Below are positions 1 to 11,835 of a stretch of 64,000 nucleotides of DNA, piece after piece; the first letter of the stretch is position 1; every line of letters begins with the position of its first letter. The translations under genes were made by a program, and so were the position numbers. Origin of the DNA: Platycnemis pennipes (taxonomy: Eukaryota; Arthropoda; Insecta; Odonata; Platycnemididae); contig OW121854.1 of the NCBI GenBank assembly GCA_933228895.1, positions 134,397,926-134,461,925 on the forward strand, written 5' to 3'. The notes under the pieces are model-generated. The model was not told the origin of the DNA and searched no databases. It saw only the letters and a list, made by a program, of their open reading frames with translations.

Positions 1-6
1 TTCACT

Positions 7-1023
7 TTGCCAGTCGCTTTATCGGCTAACTTTCATGAAAGCAGAATTGAACCTCAAAATACTTCAGACATGACAACAGCTCTCCCTTGTAGCCTTAATA
101 ATAGTCGAGGTGAAAATATTTCCGTTGCGGTAGTTAATTGCCGAAGTCTTAAAAACAAGATACCTGAGTTCCATCACCTTAATCATACTACTGATGCAGA
201 TTTAATTGTAGGAACTGAAAGTTGGCTGACGGATGACATTCCTGATTCAGAAATATTCCCCAAATCTTTTAAAATATATAGAAAAGATAGAAATAACAGA
301 GCAGGTGGTGGTGTTTTCATTGCAGTCAAGAACACAATAATTAGCACAGCAGTTATATTTCCCGACAACCCCTTAGAATGTGTTTGGTGTTCATTAACAT
401 GCCCTAAATCCAAACCAATATCTGACTGCGCTTTCTATAGGCCCTCAAACACTGATGTTGAGTCATTATTAGAACTGGGAAAGCAGATAAATTCTATAAC
501 GTCCCGTAACAGTGAGCGTAATATAATAATAGGTGGCGATTTCAATGCACCATCAATAGACTGGAGAACATACTGCTTCATAGCCGGAGGAAGGGACAAG
601 GACATCTGTGAGGCTCTATTGGATGTGTTCTCTAATAACTCCCTGACACAATTAGCTACAGCACCCAATAGAGGGGATAACATTCTTGATTTACTGGCGA
701 CCAACATCCCACAACAAGTGACTAAGATTGACACGGTTGATGGAATGAGTGACAACAGAGTAATAACAGCAAAATTGTCACTAACTTCAGACAAAAATTT
801 TAAACAAAAGAGAAAGATTTATATTTTTAAAAGAGCTGACTTTCCTAGCTATACAATTTATTTAAGAGATTCCTTATCGGATTTTAAAAAGTCTTCCATC
901 AACTATGTACGGAGGGATCCTGGAAGTCGTTCATTAATATCATGCGCTCTGGGATCAACAGATTTAACCCTAGTAAATTCAAAAAAGAAAACACTGATCC
1001 TAGGTGGTACAATGCCGATGTGA
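7..1023 (+). pseudogene. LINE-A ORF2 N-terminal part: EEP-type endonuclease domain
   Basis: The predicted product is the target-nicking endonuclease of a LINE polyprotein. Readable family motifs are VVNCRSLKNK near residue 40, the catalytic-region TESWL near residue 70, YRKDR near 93, IIGGDFNAPSIDW near 173-185 and ILDLLATNIP near 227. The normally conserved SDH motif near the end of the domain reads SDN here, so a key histidine is lost. The first in-frame ATG lies at 70; the codon at 7 is TTG and the frame is open from the window edge, so the true start is probably upstream. The frame runs off into non-homologous residues after about position 890, compared with the copy at 29149-31564. Confidence 0.85.
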
Positions 1024-1322
1024 GAAGATCCCTGAGACGGCAGCGAATATGTCATGCTGAAATGAAAAGAAATAGTAAATATATGCCCACTAATAAGCGT
1101 AACGTAATAATTGAAACTTAGAAAATTTCAAAATCCGCTGCAAAGACAGCCCTTAGTAATGCATTCGCCGAATTCAAAAGAAAAACACTTGGGGAACAAT
1201 TGAAGCAAAATCCAAAAGTCTTCTGGTCCTACGTCAGGTAGGTACAAGGCCATAAGTCTACCGTACATTCACTAAAAAATGATAAGCGGGAAATATCCAC
1301 AAACACTCTTGACAAAGTTAAC

Positions 1323-2233
1323 TTGCTAAATTCCTTCTTCCAAACCGTTTTTAACCCACCTTCCGGCAATCCAACTGTTGTGTTACCTGACCACTTTCAG
1401 CGGCTGATGCAACCAATAGAAATTTCCTGTAATGGTACTGAAAAGATACTCAAAGATATACGTCCCAACAAATCTCCTGGCCCTGATCAAATTCCCTCCC
1501 GCGTGTATAGTGAGTTACTTTCCGAAATTTCCCCCTACCTTGAAATAGTATTTAATAAATCCCTCACTGAACACGTCGTACCGATGGACTGGGAAGTAGC
1601 CGATGTAACACCCATTTTTAAAAGTGGTGATAGGGAGCAGCCATCTAACTACAGACCAATATCTCTCACATCCATTTCATGCAAGGTGCTAGAACATATA
1701 ATTGTCAGTTCAGTCATGGGGCACCTAGATAGCCACAATTTGTTGTCCAACTTTCAGCATGGCTTCCGGAAGAGCAGATCATGTGAAACTCAACTTGCTC
1801 TCTTTTCCCACGATACTTTAGTTTCTGGCGAAAACAATATTCCAGTGGATGCTGTTTTTTTAGATTTCAAAAACCTTTTGACAAGGTGTCTCATAGCAAA
1901 CTAAATTTGAAATTAAAATCTTATGGGCTAGACAATAAAATTATATCTTGGATAAGTGATTTTCTACATGATCGGGTTCAAAGGGTTGTTTTGGACGGTG
2001 TTACCTCACCGAAAATTGAAGTCACTTCGGGTGTCCCACAAGGTAGTGTGATAGGTCCACTCCTGTTCCTTCTGAACATTAATGATATCAGTAAGGTCGT
2101 AAGAAGTAAGCTTCGTCTATTTGCCGATGACGCAGTTGTGTACAGGGAAATTCTAAGCCCAATCGATAAGCAATATTTAAATGATGACCTGGAAGTAATC
2201 GAAAAGTGGTGTGATACATGGCAGTTAGAATAA
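1323..2233 (+). pseudogene. LINE-A ORF2 reverse transcriptase core, frameshifted
   Basis: RT fingers and palm lie in two overlapping frames (1323-1904 and 1886-2233). Visible motifs in order are NKSPGPDQIP, FKSGDREQPSNYRPISLT, QHGFRKSRSCETQL, VFLDFKN, SGVPQGSVIGPLLF and the catalytic LRLFADDAVVY (FADD form of the YxDD box). The break sits at about 1865-1880, just after DFKN, where the second copy at 30276 reads straight through (NAFDKASHSKL). The frame then stops at 2233 just after the WCDTWQLE motif. Confidence 0.9.
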
Positions 2234-2252
2234 CTTTAAAAAATCTGTAGTA

Positions 2253-2888
2253 ATGAATTTTTGGAATAAGAATAGTTCTCCTCCTTGCACATACAAAATA
2301 AGTAATAATGAAATAACAAACGTGGAATCCATTAAAAATCTTGGAATAAGACTGACACATGATCTTTCCTGGGGTAAACATATACGTGAAATAATTGGTC
2401 AAACTAATCGTAAACTGGGTTTCATTAAAAGAGTATTGGGTAAATGTGACGATCATGTACGAGAACTCAGCTACTTTTCCCTTGTTAGACCTCATTTGGA
2501 ATATGCTGCCAGTGTATGGGATCCCTACGAAATCGGTCTAAGTAATGAACTTGAACGTGTGCAGCGAAGATCGGCAAGATTTGTAAAAGGACGATACGAT
2601 AATTATGTTAGCGTAACCAGTCTATTAAATGAATAGAAATAAGAATCATTGTCAAATCGCAGGTTGAAATTTAGACTTAATCTCTTACACAAATTCCAAG
2701 GCAATATTTTCAGTGATGATGTTAAAAATATTTCACGAACCCCAACTTACTATGGCAGACTGGACCATAATCATAAAATTAGAGAAATCGATTGCCGAAC
2801 TGACCGATTCAAAATGTCCTTTTTCCCTCGCACAATTAGAGATACGAATAACGGTAAATATGTCCTATCGGAGAGTAGCAATGAATAG
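2253..2888 (+). pseudogene. LINE-A ORF2 C-terminal region, broken
   Basis: Two frames (2253-2636 and 2649-2888) carry the conserved region after the palm: SWGKHIREI, SLVRPHLEYAASVWDPYE, VQRRSARFVKGRYDNY, then RRLKFRLNLL, YYGRLDHNHKIREIDCRT and FFPRTIRD. A stop (tag at 2634-2636) and a shift break the frame between 2636 and 2649. The same segment recurs in at least eight other places in this window, so it is a useful guide to orientation and family of each fragment. Confidence 0.9.
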
Positions 2889-3056
2889 CATTGGTAGCTG
2901 CATGTTGGTATGAGTACTTAAAGCTAACCCTACTAACAGAACGTTTTTGCATGTTTTCTTTGCAATTTCTGTCTTTTTTAAATAGTGTAGTTCTGACTAC
3001 TATATTAATACTATTCCGTTTTTATGCATGATACGTAGTCCATTGTGGTGAGCAAT

Positions 3057-3118
3057 CACCCCCTGCCACACACCCTTGTGGTGGCTTGCAGGGTATTATG
3101 TAGATGTAGATGTAGATG
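3057..3118 (+). repeat. LINE 3' end: conserved hairpin plus (GTAGAT)n tail
   Basis: The segment can fold, with CCCTGCCAC pairing to GTGGCTTGCAGGG, followed by GGTATTATGTAGATGTAGATGT. The same hairpin with local variants ends LINE-A, LINE-B and LINE-C fragments on both strands (14 occurrences listed in the findings). It is presumably the site recognised by the element's own RT. Confidence 0.85.
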
Positions 3119-4049
3119 AAACGTCACCGTGACGTCACACCTGACTGGACCAATCACCGAAGTACAATCCAAGTTTTAATTAATAATTTTGAATATTTTG
3201 GGTAAGCAGAGTAGATTTAAATATTATCTCACAAATTCTATTGTTAAATATTTATCCTGAACATTAACATTCCCCTGATTAAAACGATACTTTTTAATCA
3301 ATAGTATATTTTTTTAAATTGTATGCGTCATCTGCAATTATTTCCGTCATTTATTCATTTGGCGGGAGACATCGACAAAACACACAATAAAAATGTTTGA
3401 ATTATAAACTGCCTGAAATGCGTCCTACAAATAAATAATTAAAACGAAAATTGTTTTCAGACATGTAATAAGATTGTGAAATTTTCAAAACCATTATTTT
3501 AGATCGACATACTCAATCTTTAATTTATTTTGTAGTTTATTGCTCTTAATGAGACCGCTTCATAGCAATAGATTTTCATTAACATTTACTTTGGTTAACA
3601 ACCAGATATTCTTCAATAAAACCACTGTAGAGCACCGAGTACATAGTACCCACGTCCACTTCCTAAGAAACGTTAGCATTCCCAACTTGAAACCTGCCTC
3701 CGTCAACAACAACAAATTTCGTCGGGCATCAATCTCATAAAACTTCAGGAATTCAAATCACATTTGAACGTGGGTATCTACAATAACATGTGAAACAGAA
3801 GCAAACACTTACGTTTACTAGACCGGATCTCTTTAAGGAGACAAGTGTTGACCAAGAGAAGCAACATGTGGGATATTATTCTCGCCAATGCATTAGCAGT
3901 CGCGAAACACGTCGCAACAACACCTGGTCACTAATCACATGATTCACTCAACCAAACTACTATTCAAATCTCACTGCTAGGTTATGTCCTCGGATGTAAT
4001 ACATTCCATTTTCACTCTCACAAATAGCACTGAAAAGTGCCCGGCACAC
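3119..4049. other. AT-rich sequence, no feature recognised
   Basis: Unique-looking AT-rich DNA. The short open frame at 3540-3740 has no motif and no support as a gene. Confidence 0.5.
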
Positions 4050-4109
4050 AGAACAACCCCTGCCACACACGCTCGCAGTGGCTTGCTGCGTAGTCCGTAG
4101 ATGTAGATG
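4050..4109 (+). repeat. Decayed LINE 3'-tail remnant
   Basis: CCCCTGCCACACACGCTCGC, then GTGGCTTGCTGCGTAG and GTAGATGTAGATG match the LINE 3' end with several substitutions. Nothing upstream resembles ORF2, so this is an extremely 5'-truncated or eroded copy. Confidence 0.75.
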
Positions 4110-5807
4110 AACAACATATTGAGGGATTTCAATTCGCTAACAGGCTTCTTTTGGGCGGAAATCGGTGAACAGCAATCTTCACGGGGAAAGCTTAGATTCA
4201 CGACCTTAAAATTCATCACTTCCTGAAATGCATGCATGGACTTCGTGCTAAAGACTTCAATCCAAAAGCAACTTCTTAATACAAGACGGATACGTGTACA
4301 AGTATTCTCGCGTGGATTTCACACGACTGATCAGCTGACGAGGACAGCTCTCTTGCCACGCAAGGAGTCGACTAAGGCACTGCAGCGAGAGATAACCTCG
4401 TTCCTGAACTTGAGAGGCCGAGAGTGTCGGACACGGTGAAATAGTTCCTTCACACCACTCAGGGTCGAGAGGGAAGCACTTCAGAGAAAATAGCGAGATT
4501 GAATGCCAGAAAGGCTGACCTCGTCGGAAGTATTTCACCCTTCGTCATTAAAACCAAGGAATTGAGTGTGATGCAATGTGGTACCTTGTGAGTGTACTGA
4601 TTAAAACGTTATGTGTGCATTGAAAGGAATCAGTGTTATGAGTAAAACGTAGTGAGTACGTAATGTGATCGAATTCATTAGCATGAATGCACGTTCAAAA
4701 AGGGAGTTCGTGACCTAAGGAAATCATGAATTCGAAGTGAAGCGTTTGAACGAGAGACTGCATCAGAGCGCACGGGATTCACAAAGGAGTAAAGACTTAT
4801 GAGGATGAAACTTGCAAGGACTTTGGTTTGCTGATACAACCGAGACTCTCGGGAGACGAAGGCAATCCGACAACTACCATGCGAGCAGTCGACGCGTTAT
4901 GCAATGTTACAATGGATGATTCTGGCGACAGGATTTGATGACAAGAGCGATTAAATGCAGAGAGTGGTTGGCCTTTTAGAAAAGACATTGACGAGCCTCG
5001 ACGAGTGGTGTATTCTGAGGTCAATGGAGACCCCATTTTGAGTCGCCAATTCTTTCATTTTTAGAGGCCGCTACGATAACTATGTGTGAATTCGGCACTG
5101 ACGTAATAAAACAAAGTGTTTCGTCAGACGTCACACAAATCTGCCACAAATCCACTTGCTCCAGCATTCACATACACCAACATGTTCCCCAGCAAGCTAA
5201 CGGAAGGGGTTGAAGTAACATGTAGCTATACAATTTAAATAAAACAAGTATTTGAATTTACCCATCCCATCTTGCGGCCATCCTAAAATATCAGTCCGTT
5301 CACTTACTAATTGTATGCAACTGTGACTTACAATGCTAACAATTTGTGGAAAGCGTTAGATATGCATTCACGAGAACCGTGCAAGCGAGTTTTTAGTGTT
5401 TATTTATCAATTTGACGTAGACAGATGTTCTATAAATTGATTCTGACGTCTAAATGGAGTAATAGGGAATTATGTCTAGTAAAGAAAACAGAAAGATGAG
5501 TTGAGGGCGAAAGAGAAGGAGTTCAGAAAATTGTGACCATGTGTTCAAAATATGAACGTGTCATCAATAAAACGGAACCAGATATATGTTCGGAGGGCTT
5601 ATGATTTTAGGAAAACGTCTTCAAGGTGATAAATGAATAAGTTGTCATAGAAAGGTGATATATTCGTACCCATAGCCATTTTTTTATTTGCAAGGATAAA
5701 ATATCTTGAAATTTGAATGCGTTTCGATTGAGGAGCAATTATGATAAAGAAATGAGGAAGTCAGTGGAGGAGGGATTGTGGGGAGTGGCAAGGGGGGATA
5801 GAAAACT
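4110..5807. other. No recognised gene
   Basis: Short open frames on both strands overlap one another and show no family motif. A ~25-bp stretch near 5065 resembles the LINE-A C-terminal GRYDNYV segment, too short to call. I see nothing else. Confidence 0.4.
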
Positions 5808-5980
5808 TCTACATCTACACGATACCCTGCAAGCCACCGCGAGGGTGTGTGGCAGGGGGTGAAGGTCACCAAGCATGCACTACTAGCATGCAAGCAAGCA
5901 ACTAAAGGGTCTCATGCAACTAGATTGTTAGTATCTATAGTATTTGAGGGGTTAAAACATGCATCATGCACAATAGAATA

Positions 5981-6714
5981 CTATAAAATATTTCCCCTAC
6001 CTATCCCTTTCCTATGCTGCCTATTCTGTTCTCTTATAGTACGGGGGAAAAATGCCATTTTGAATCTATCTGTACGACAATCTATCTCTCTAATCTTATT
6101 TATCTGGTCGAATCTAGCATAATACGCTGGTGTTTTTGATATGTGCCTAACATCTACAGTAAAGCTATCCGATTGAAATATCTGCAATAGATTTAATCTG
6201 AACTTTAATCTACGCTCTGATAATGATTCCCACCCTAATTCTTGTATTAATTCGTACCTTGTATTAATACTCAACCTATCGTAACACCTTTTGACGAACC
6301 TAGCTGCTCTACGCTACACACTGTCTAGTTCTCTCATCAAACCTAATTCATTAGGATCCCATGCACTGGCTGCATACTCAAGGTGGGGCCTAACTAGTGA
6401 AAAGTAGCATCGCTCTTTTGTCTTCTCATCACATCTCGCAAGTACTCTTTTTATAAATCCTAGCTTTCTCTTCGCTCGGCCGCATATTTCCCTTATGTCT
6501 TTCCCACAATAAAACGTTAGTGATTGTTACACCTAAATATCTTACGGTTTCAACGTTTTCGATCTTCGTGTTATTAATTCTATAGGATCGCTCTATCGAA
6601 TTATTCCTCCTCCAAAAATTGATAGCTACACACTTTTTAAGGTTGAGTTCTAACTGCCATTTGTCGCACCACTCTTGAATTGCATCTAAATCCTTGCTAA
6701 GTGATTTCGTGTCC
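5981..6714 (-). pseudogene. LINE-B ORF2 C-terminal region
   Basis: Read on -, motifs include CRGRAKRKLGF-like residues, SLVRPHLEYAASAWDPNE, RRLKFRLNLLQIF, YYARFDQINKIREIDCRT and AFFPRTIREQNRQHRKG. Frame breaks relative to the intact copy at 56634-57455 lie near 6270-6320 and 6500. Percent identity to that copy looks high by eye, which suggests relatively recent activity of this family. Confidence 0.85.
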
Positions 6715-7694
6715 TATTCGTTTGATATACCCCTGTACACCACCGCATCGTCTGCAAAAAGTCTAAGGTTACTACTAACTACGGTACCCAAATCGTTTAT
6801 GTATAAAAGAAATAGAAGCGGACCTACTACGCTACCCTGGGGAACTCCCGATGTGACTTCAGTTGTGTCCGACATGATACCATCTATGACAACCCTCTGC
6901 TCTCGCCCACTTAAGAATTCTTTTACCCAACATACAACGTCTTTATTTATACCAAAACTCTCTAACTTCAAGAATTATTTGTCATGAGGAACTGTATCGA
7001 AAGCCTTTTTAAAATCTAAAATTATCGCATCAACTTCAGTACTGCTTTCGCCGTGGACTAAAATATCGTGTAAGAATAAAGCTAATTGTGTCTAGCAAGA
7101 TCTATATTTCCGGAACCCATGCTGGCTGTTTATGAGTAATCCCTGTCTATCCAAATGCCCCATGATCGAACTGACTACTATGTGCTCAAATATCTTACAA
7201 GAGATTGACGTGAGTGAAATGGGTCTGTAGTTACTAGTTTCTTCCCTATCACCGCTTTTAAATATAGGTGTAATGTTAGCTACTTTCCAATCCTTGGGTA
7301 CTGTGTGGTTCTTTAGTGTTTTATTGAATATTATTTCTAGATAGGGGGCTATTTCAGAAGCTAATGTTTTATATACTCTGGCAGGAATTTGATCGGGACC
7401 TGGTGATTTGTTTCTACTTATGCTTTTTAACTGCTGCTCTATTCCGCGACATGAAATGTTTATTTCGGGCATTTGCTCACTGAAAGTGTTCGGCGGTGGT
7501 TCCACTGCGTTTTGTGACGATGAGTTGAATACACTTTGGAAGAAGGTGTTTAAAGTACTGGCTTTTTCTACACTGCTGGTGACTCTGATTCCTTTATCAT
7601 TTTTAAGTGTGTGCACTGTGGACTTATTTCCCTGAAGCTCTCTCACATATGACCAAAACGCTTTAGGATTCCTATCTAAATATTCTCCTAACAT
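6714..7694 (-). pseudogene. LINE-B ORF2 reverse transcriptase
   Basis: Two frames: 7694-7092 (fingers) and 6971-6714 (palm). Motifs in order are FWSYVRELQGNKS, ISRNKSPGPDQIPARVY, PIFKSGDREETSNYRPISLT, NSQHGFRKYRSC, SGVPQGSVVGPLLFLLYIND and LRLFADDAVVYRG. The catalytic aspartate pair is intact in the palm piece. The segment between 7092 and 6971, which should hold the LDFxKAFD motif, is out of frame but recognisable in nucleotide form. Confidence 0.9.
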
Positions 7695-7964
7695 CTTGCT
7701 CTTGAAATGTGATAACGCTTACCGACATGATTTCCTTGCTAATGCTCTCGATTTTTTATAGTTTTGAACTAGCTCATTTTTTTCCTCTACCGATAGACTT
7801 CGTCTGGCATTTTTCATCTTAGCGTGGCATACGCTTTGTCGCTTTAGTGATTTCCTAACCTCCGCGTTATACCACCTTGGCTCTGTATTATCACTAATAT
7901 ATTTACTTGGTATGTATTTATGAACAGCGTTACGGGTGACCTCAAGAAATTCTCTCCTCGAATC

Positions 7965-8951
7965 CTATGTATTTAATCCTTTGCTTTGTTCGCTAAATAA
8001 ATTAAACCCTTCCCTTAATATTTCTTTCATACCGTCGTAATTAGCCTTGGCAAATAAGTATACCCTCCTCCTAGGTTTATAATGTCTTTCAACGCCTACA
8101 ATAAATTTCGCATGCACTATTTTATGGTCACTAATTCCTGTGTCTGTAACTGTATTTAGAACTCTCTCGGGTATATTTGTTGCTAATAAGTCTAGAATGT
8201 TGTTTCCCCTGGTCGGCTCTGTTACTAGCTGTTGTAAAGAATGTGTCGTAAAGGTGTTCATCAGTGATTCGCAATGTTCCTTATCCTTACCTCCTGTAAT
8301 GAAACTACACGTATTCCAGTCTATCGAGTGGAGATTGAAATCTCCGCCTACTATTATTCCTCTATCATTCTTCCCAGAAAGTAATGTACGTATCTCTGAC
8401 TCTAGCTCTATTGTAGAATTGACGTCTGCGGCCGGTGGCCTGTAATATGCACCTACATATATCTTTTTTGCGTTACTACTTTTACTTTTAACGGAACACC
8501 AAATACTTTCTACATTTCGCTCTGAAATAAGTTCTCTTCTACTGACATACGGGTCCTTCACAGCTATGAAAACTCCTCATCCGTTTCTGCTTACTCTATC
8601 CTTTCTGTATACTGTAAAACACTTCGGAAATACTTCATGATCTGATATGTCCTTCGAAAGCCAGCTTTCTGTAACTACGATTATATCTGCATTAGTACTC
8701 TTAATGAGGTGGTGAAATTCTGCTACTTTATTTCTTATACTACGACAATTCACTACTATCACTGAAATTTTTTCTTCCAATCTGTTTCTCTCTTGGTGCT
8801 CCTCTCCAACTAACATTTTCCTCGATAATTTTTTGACGGACAAACTATTTGGTCTACCTATTACCTTTGATGAATTATCATGTTTGTTCTCTCCATGTGT
8901 TTTTCTCTGACCTTCTAAAACTACTCTGCATGTTCTGTCAAATTCTTGCAC
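7965..8951 (-). pseudogene. LINE-B ORF2 endonuclease domain
   Basis: Frames 8951-8577 and 8561-7965 on -. The first holds VIVVNCRSIRNKVAEFHHL, VTESWLSKDIS and YRKDRVSRNG; the second holds VGAYYRPPAADVN, IIVGGDFNLHSIDW, TRGNNILDLLATNIPERV and TGISDHKIVHA. SDH is present, unlike in the LINE-A copy at the left end of the window. A break at about 8570 lies where the parallel copy at 61787 reads GGVFIAVKDPYV, so a small deletion explains it. The residues before VVNCRS are a poorly conserved linker and the start codon is uncertain. Confidence 0.88.
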
Positions 8952-8997
8952 GATTTTTCCCCCGTGGATTGACCTGCACTCTGGGCTACCACCTGAG

Positions 8998-10019
8998 CTA
9001 AACCCTACGTGTATGCTCCAGTATCCTACTCGCTACCCTAGACGATGCCTCGTCCGTGTAGTGGACACCCGAGCGATTCAGGGGCACCCGACACGTTTCC
9101 AGCTCCGGCCCGAGGTCCAAAAACTCAGCTCCCTCGCTCCCACAGACTTCACGGAGTCTCCGGTTTATGCCTAAAACTCGGCTCCAAACCATTGACCCCG
9201 ATCCGTCCTAGGTACCAAGCTACATACAGTCAGCCTCATATCGATACCCAGACCTCCACGAACACGGTGGAACTCGGTGCATAGATCCCTTACGGAATCC
9301 ATTACATCCTCGGACCCCCGTTTCGCGGCGTCGTTAGTGCCGACATGGGCGACTACGTGCAGCTTGGAGCAGTTAGTGGCACTGACCGTTGCTTTCAACG
9401 CCTTCGTCACCTGGGGCACCGTACCTCCTGGTATACACCAGGACCGTACCCGTTCTTCGTCACCTTTCCCTCTGGATTCACCACCTCCTTCCCGACGGGC
9501 CCTAGCACGCATCGAGTCCGCTACTCGGCGGACATTGGAGCTACCTATCACTAATACTCCCTCCCTTCCCTCCCGACTCCAAGTCGGCGAAGTATCCCGA
9601 GGCGGAGCGTTCGATGCGCCGACCTCCGCCAGCCCATCGAACCTATTACTAACGGGGAAAGGCTCAGCCTCTGCCTCTGCATTTCCCCGTTTGTGTAGTG
9701 TGACCCCACGACTCCTCCTACGGACCACTTCCCACTCTCCCCCGGATTCGGAGGTAGGCTCCGCTAGAGGCTCGGGTGTGCGGGGAACGTCCTCAACCCT
9801 CCATCCCACGCCAGTGCAAGGACTCGCCCCCGCACCAACGCGTGCGGAAGGACTAGGCCGACCCCCACTCCCCCTCGACCGTTCCAACGTAGTCACCAGC
9901 CGTTTTACGAGAGAGCGAAGACCATCCACCGTCTTCTCGAGCTCATCGACTCGAGCCCGCAAGGGCTCGCTATCGGGTGAGTCACGGAAGAGGTTGACAA
10001 TTGACCTAATGGGAGTCAT
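8998..10019 (-). pseudogene. LINE-B ORF1: coiled coil plus SGNH/GDSL esterase-like domain
   Basis: Starts at an ATG at 10019. Residues ~1-50 look like a short amphipathic coiled coil (heptad-rich, VDELEKTVDGLRSLVKRLV). Residues ~60-130 are low-complexity, with GGEWEVVRRRSRGVTLHKRG. Residues ~165-340 are an SGNH-hydrolase-like domain: block I VLVIGSSNVRR, block III HVGTNDAAK, and a C-terminal GVHYTDEASSRVA carrying the likely catalytic histidine. ORF1 esterases are known in CR1-group LINEs. A one-base loss near 9185 switches the frame from 9171-10019 to 8998-9192. The aspartate of the classical GDS motif reads S here and also in the second copy at 60715, so catalysis is uncertain. Confidence 0.8.
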
Positions 10020-10202
10020 CCTAATCTAACTCTAACTATCTCTCTCCCTTAGACTCGCAGCGGAGCTATCTGGTAAAAGAATCTACTATTTACTACACAC
10101 TAATAAATAACTAACAATAACTTCTCAGGGATTCCATGGCTTTATGGTAGGGGATGGAGTTGAAACAGGAGGTACATACCATCGATAGTTGCGAAAACCA
10201 TC

Positions 10203-10451
10203 GACATCCACGCGATACCCTGCAAGCCACCACGAGGGAGTGTGGCAGAGCGTGAAGGTCACCAAACATTCATAACCGACAATCAACTAGGGTACTACAC
10301 GGAAATAAGATGCATAATAGGGTCACATGCAGTACATGGTTAGTATTGGCAGAGAAATAAAGGTAATGGGTATTAACACATACATAATGCACCACAGACT
10401 ACAGTTATTCAACTATCCCTTTGATATGCTGCCTATTGTGTTCTCTTATGG
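10203..10451 (-). mobile_element. LINE-C 3' fragment (5'-truncated)
   Basis: Begins with the degenerate tail and hairpin (GATACCCTGCAAGCCACC, GTGTGGCAGAG), then a 3' UTR divergent from LINE-A and LINE-B. It ends where the next tail begins. No ORF2 motif remains. Confidence 0.7.
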
Positions 10452-10934
10452 TACATCTACATCTAAGCATTACCCTGAAAGCCATCACTAGGGTGTATGG
10501 CAGAGGGATGAAGATCACAATACATGCACTATTGACATGCAACTAGGATATTTAATGGAGAAATGCTAGATAATAGGGTCACATGCTGCTCGATGAGTAA
10601 CATCTACGAAATAAGAAAGGGATTGTTGGCTGTTATTAAATTATCATGCACCACAGACTGTATTTCACCTACCTATCCCTTTGCTACACAGCCTATTGTT
10701 CTCTCATTTGATGCAAGAGAAAGTGACCCTTTAAATCTATCGGTACGACAATCTATTACTCTAATCCTGTTAACCTGATTAAACCTAGCTCTAATTATAA
10801 TTATAATAAGGTTCTAATAATATATCTACATCATCTGTGATCAAATCGTTTTGAATTTTCTTAAATGATTTGACCTAATTTTTAACCTGCGTTCTGATAG
10901 TAATTCCCATCATAGTTCTTCTATGAAACTCGTG
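10452..10934 (-). mobile_element. LINE-C 3' fragment, second copy
   Basis: Tail TACATCTACATCTAAGC at 10452, hairpin variant, 3' UTR, then antisense ORF2 C-terminal residues around 10720-10800 (RTDRFK-, INKIR-like). The 3' UTR closely resembles the copy at 18682-18935, which supports a third family distinct from A and B. Confidence 0.7.
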
Positions 10935-11835
10935 CATCTACATCTACACGATACCCTGCAAGCCACCTATAGGGTGTGTGGCAGGGGGTGAAGGTCACCA
11001 AGCATGCACTACTAGCATGCAAGCAAGCAACTAAAGGGTCTCATGCAACTAGATTGTTAGTATCTATAGTATTTGAGGGGTTAATACATGCATCATGCAC
11101 TACAGAATACTCTAAAATATTTCCCCTACCTATCCCTTTCCTATGCTGCCTATTCTGTTCTCTTATATTACGGGGGAAAAATGCCATTTTGAATCTATCT
11201 GTACGACAATCTATCTCTCTAATCTTATTTATCTGGTCGAATCTAGCATAATACGCTGGTGTTTTTAATATGTGCCTAACATCTTCAGTAAAGCTATCCG
11301 ATTGAAATATCTGCAATAGATTTAATATGAACTTTAACCTACGCTCTGATAATGATTCCCACCCTAATTCTTGTATTCATTCTGATACACAACTCAACCT
11401 ATCCTAACACCTTTTGACGAACCTAGCTGCTCTACGCTGCACACTGTCTAGTTCTCTCATCAAACCTAATTTATTCGGACCCCATACACTGGCTGCATAC
11501 TCAAGGTGGGGCCTAACTAGTGAAAAGTAGCATCGCTCTTTTGTCTTCTCATCACATTTCCCAAGTGCTCTTTTTATAAATCCTAGCTTTCTCTTCGCTC
11601 GGCCGCATATTTCCCTTATGTGTCTTCCCCACGATAAATCTTTAGTGATTGTTACACCTAAATATCTTACGGTTTCAACGTTTTCGATCTTCGTGTTATT
11701 AATTCTATAGGACCGTTCTATCCAATTATTCCTCCTCCAAAAATTGATAGCTACACACTTTTTAAGGTTGAGTTCTAACTGCCATTTGTCGCACCACTCT
11801 TGAATTGCATCTAAATCCTTGCTAAGTGATTTCGT
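10935..11835 (-). mobile_element. LINE-B 3' fragment with most of the ORF2 C-terminus
   Basis: Tail and hairpin at 10935-10990, then, on -, the ORF2 C-terminal region: SLVRPHLEYAASVWGPNK, SVQRRAARFVKR, YYARFDQINKIREIDCRT. The segment from 11892 down to 11404 is open, but its first residues belong to the neighbouring LINE-D, so the long frame is a chimera of two insertions. The 5' truncation point is about 11835, inside the DLDAIQEWCDKWQLE region. Confidence 0.85.

Larger units (their letters stand above)
1..3118 (+). mobile_element. LINE-A copy (CR1/L2-like non-LTR retrotransposon), ORF2 to 3' end
   Basis: The left end is cut by the window edge. Order on + is endonuclease (7-~900), RT (1323-2233), C-terminal region (2253-2888), a short 3' UTR and a hexamer tail (GTAGAT repeats, ending 3118). 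The 3' UTR carries the hairpin-forming CCCCTGCC...GGCTTGCAGGG found at the end of every LINE fragment here. A tandem-repeat tail instead of poly(A), together with the RT motif set, places it in the CR1/L2-Jockey group; the exact clade is an inference. At least four frame breaks make it a dead copy. Confidence 0.9.
5808..10190 (-). mobile_element. Nearly full-length LINE-B (CR1/L2-like) with esterase ORF1 and EN-RT ORF2
   Basis: Reading on -, the element has ORF1 (10019 to 8998), ORF2 (about 8951 to 5980), a short 3' UTR and the conserved hairpin with a hexamer tail ending at 5808. It is the only copy here with both ORFs. The 5' limit is uncertain: ORF1 begins at 10019, and a different LINE fragment begins at 10203, so up to about 170 bp of 5' UTR may be present. 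Frame breaks occur at ~9185 (ORF1), ~8570, ~7960-7700, ~7090-6970 and ~6710, so it is inactive. Confidence 0.88.

Noticed and set aside
9277..10029. 250-codon frame on +
   Set aside because: It is the antisense shadow of LINE-B ORF1; the - frame carries the family motifs.
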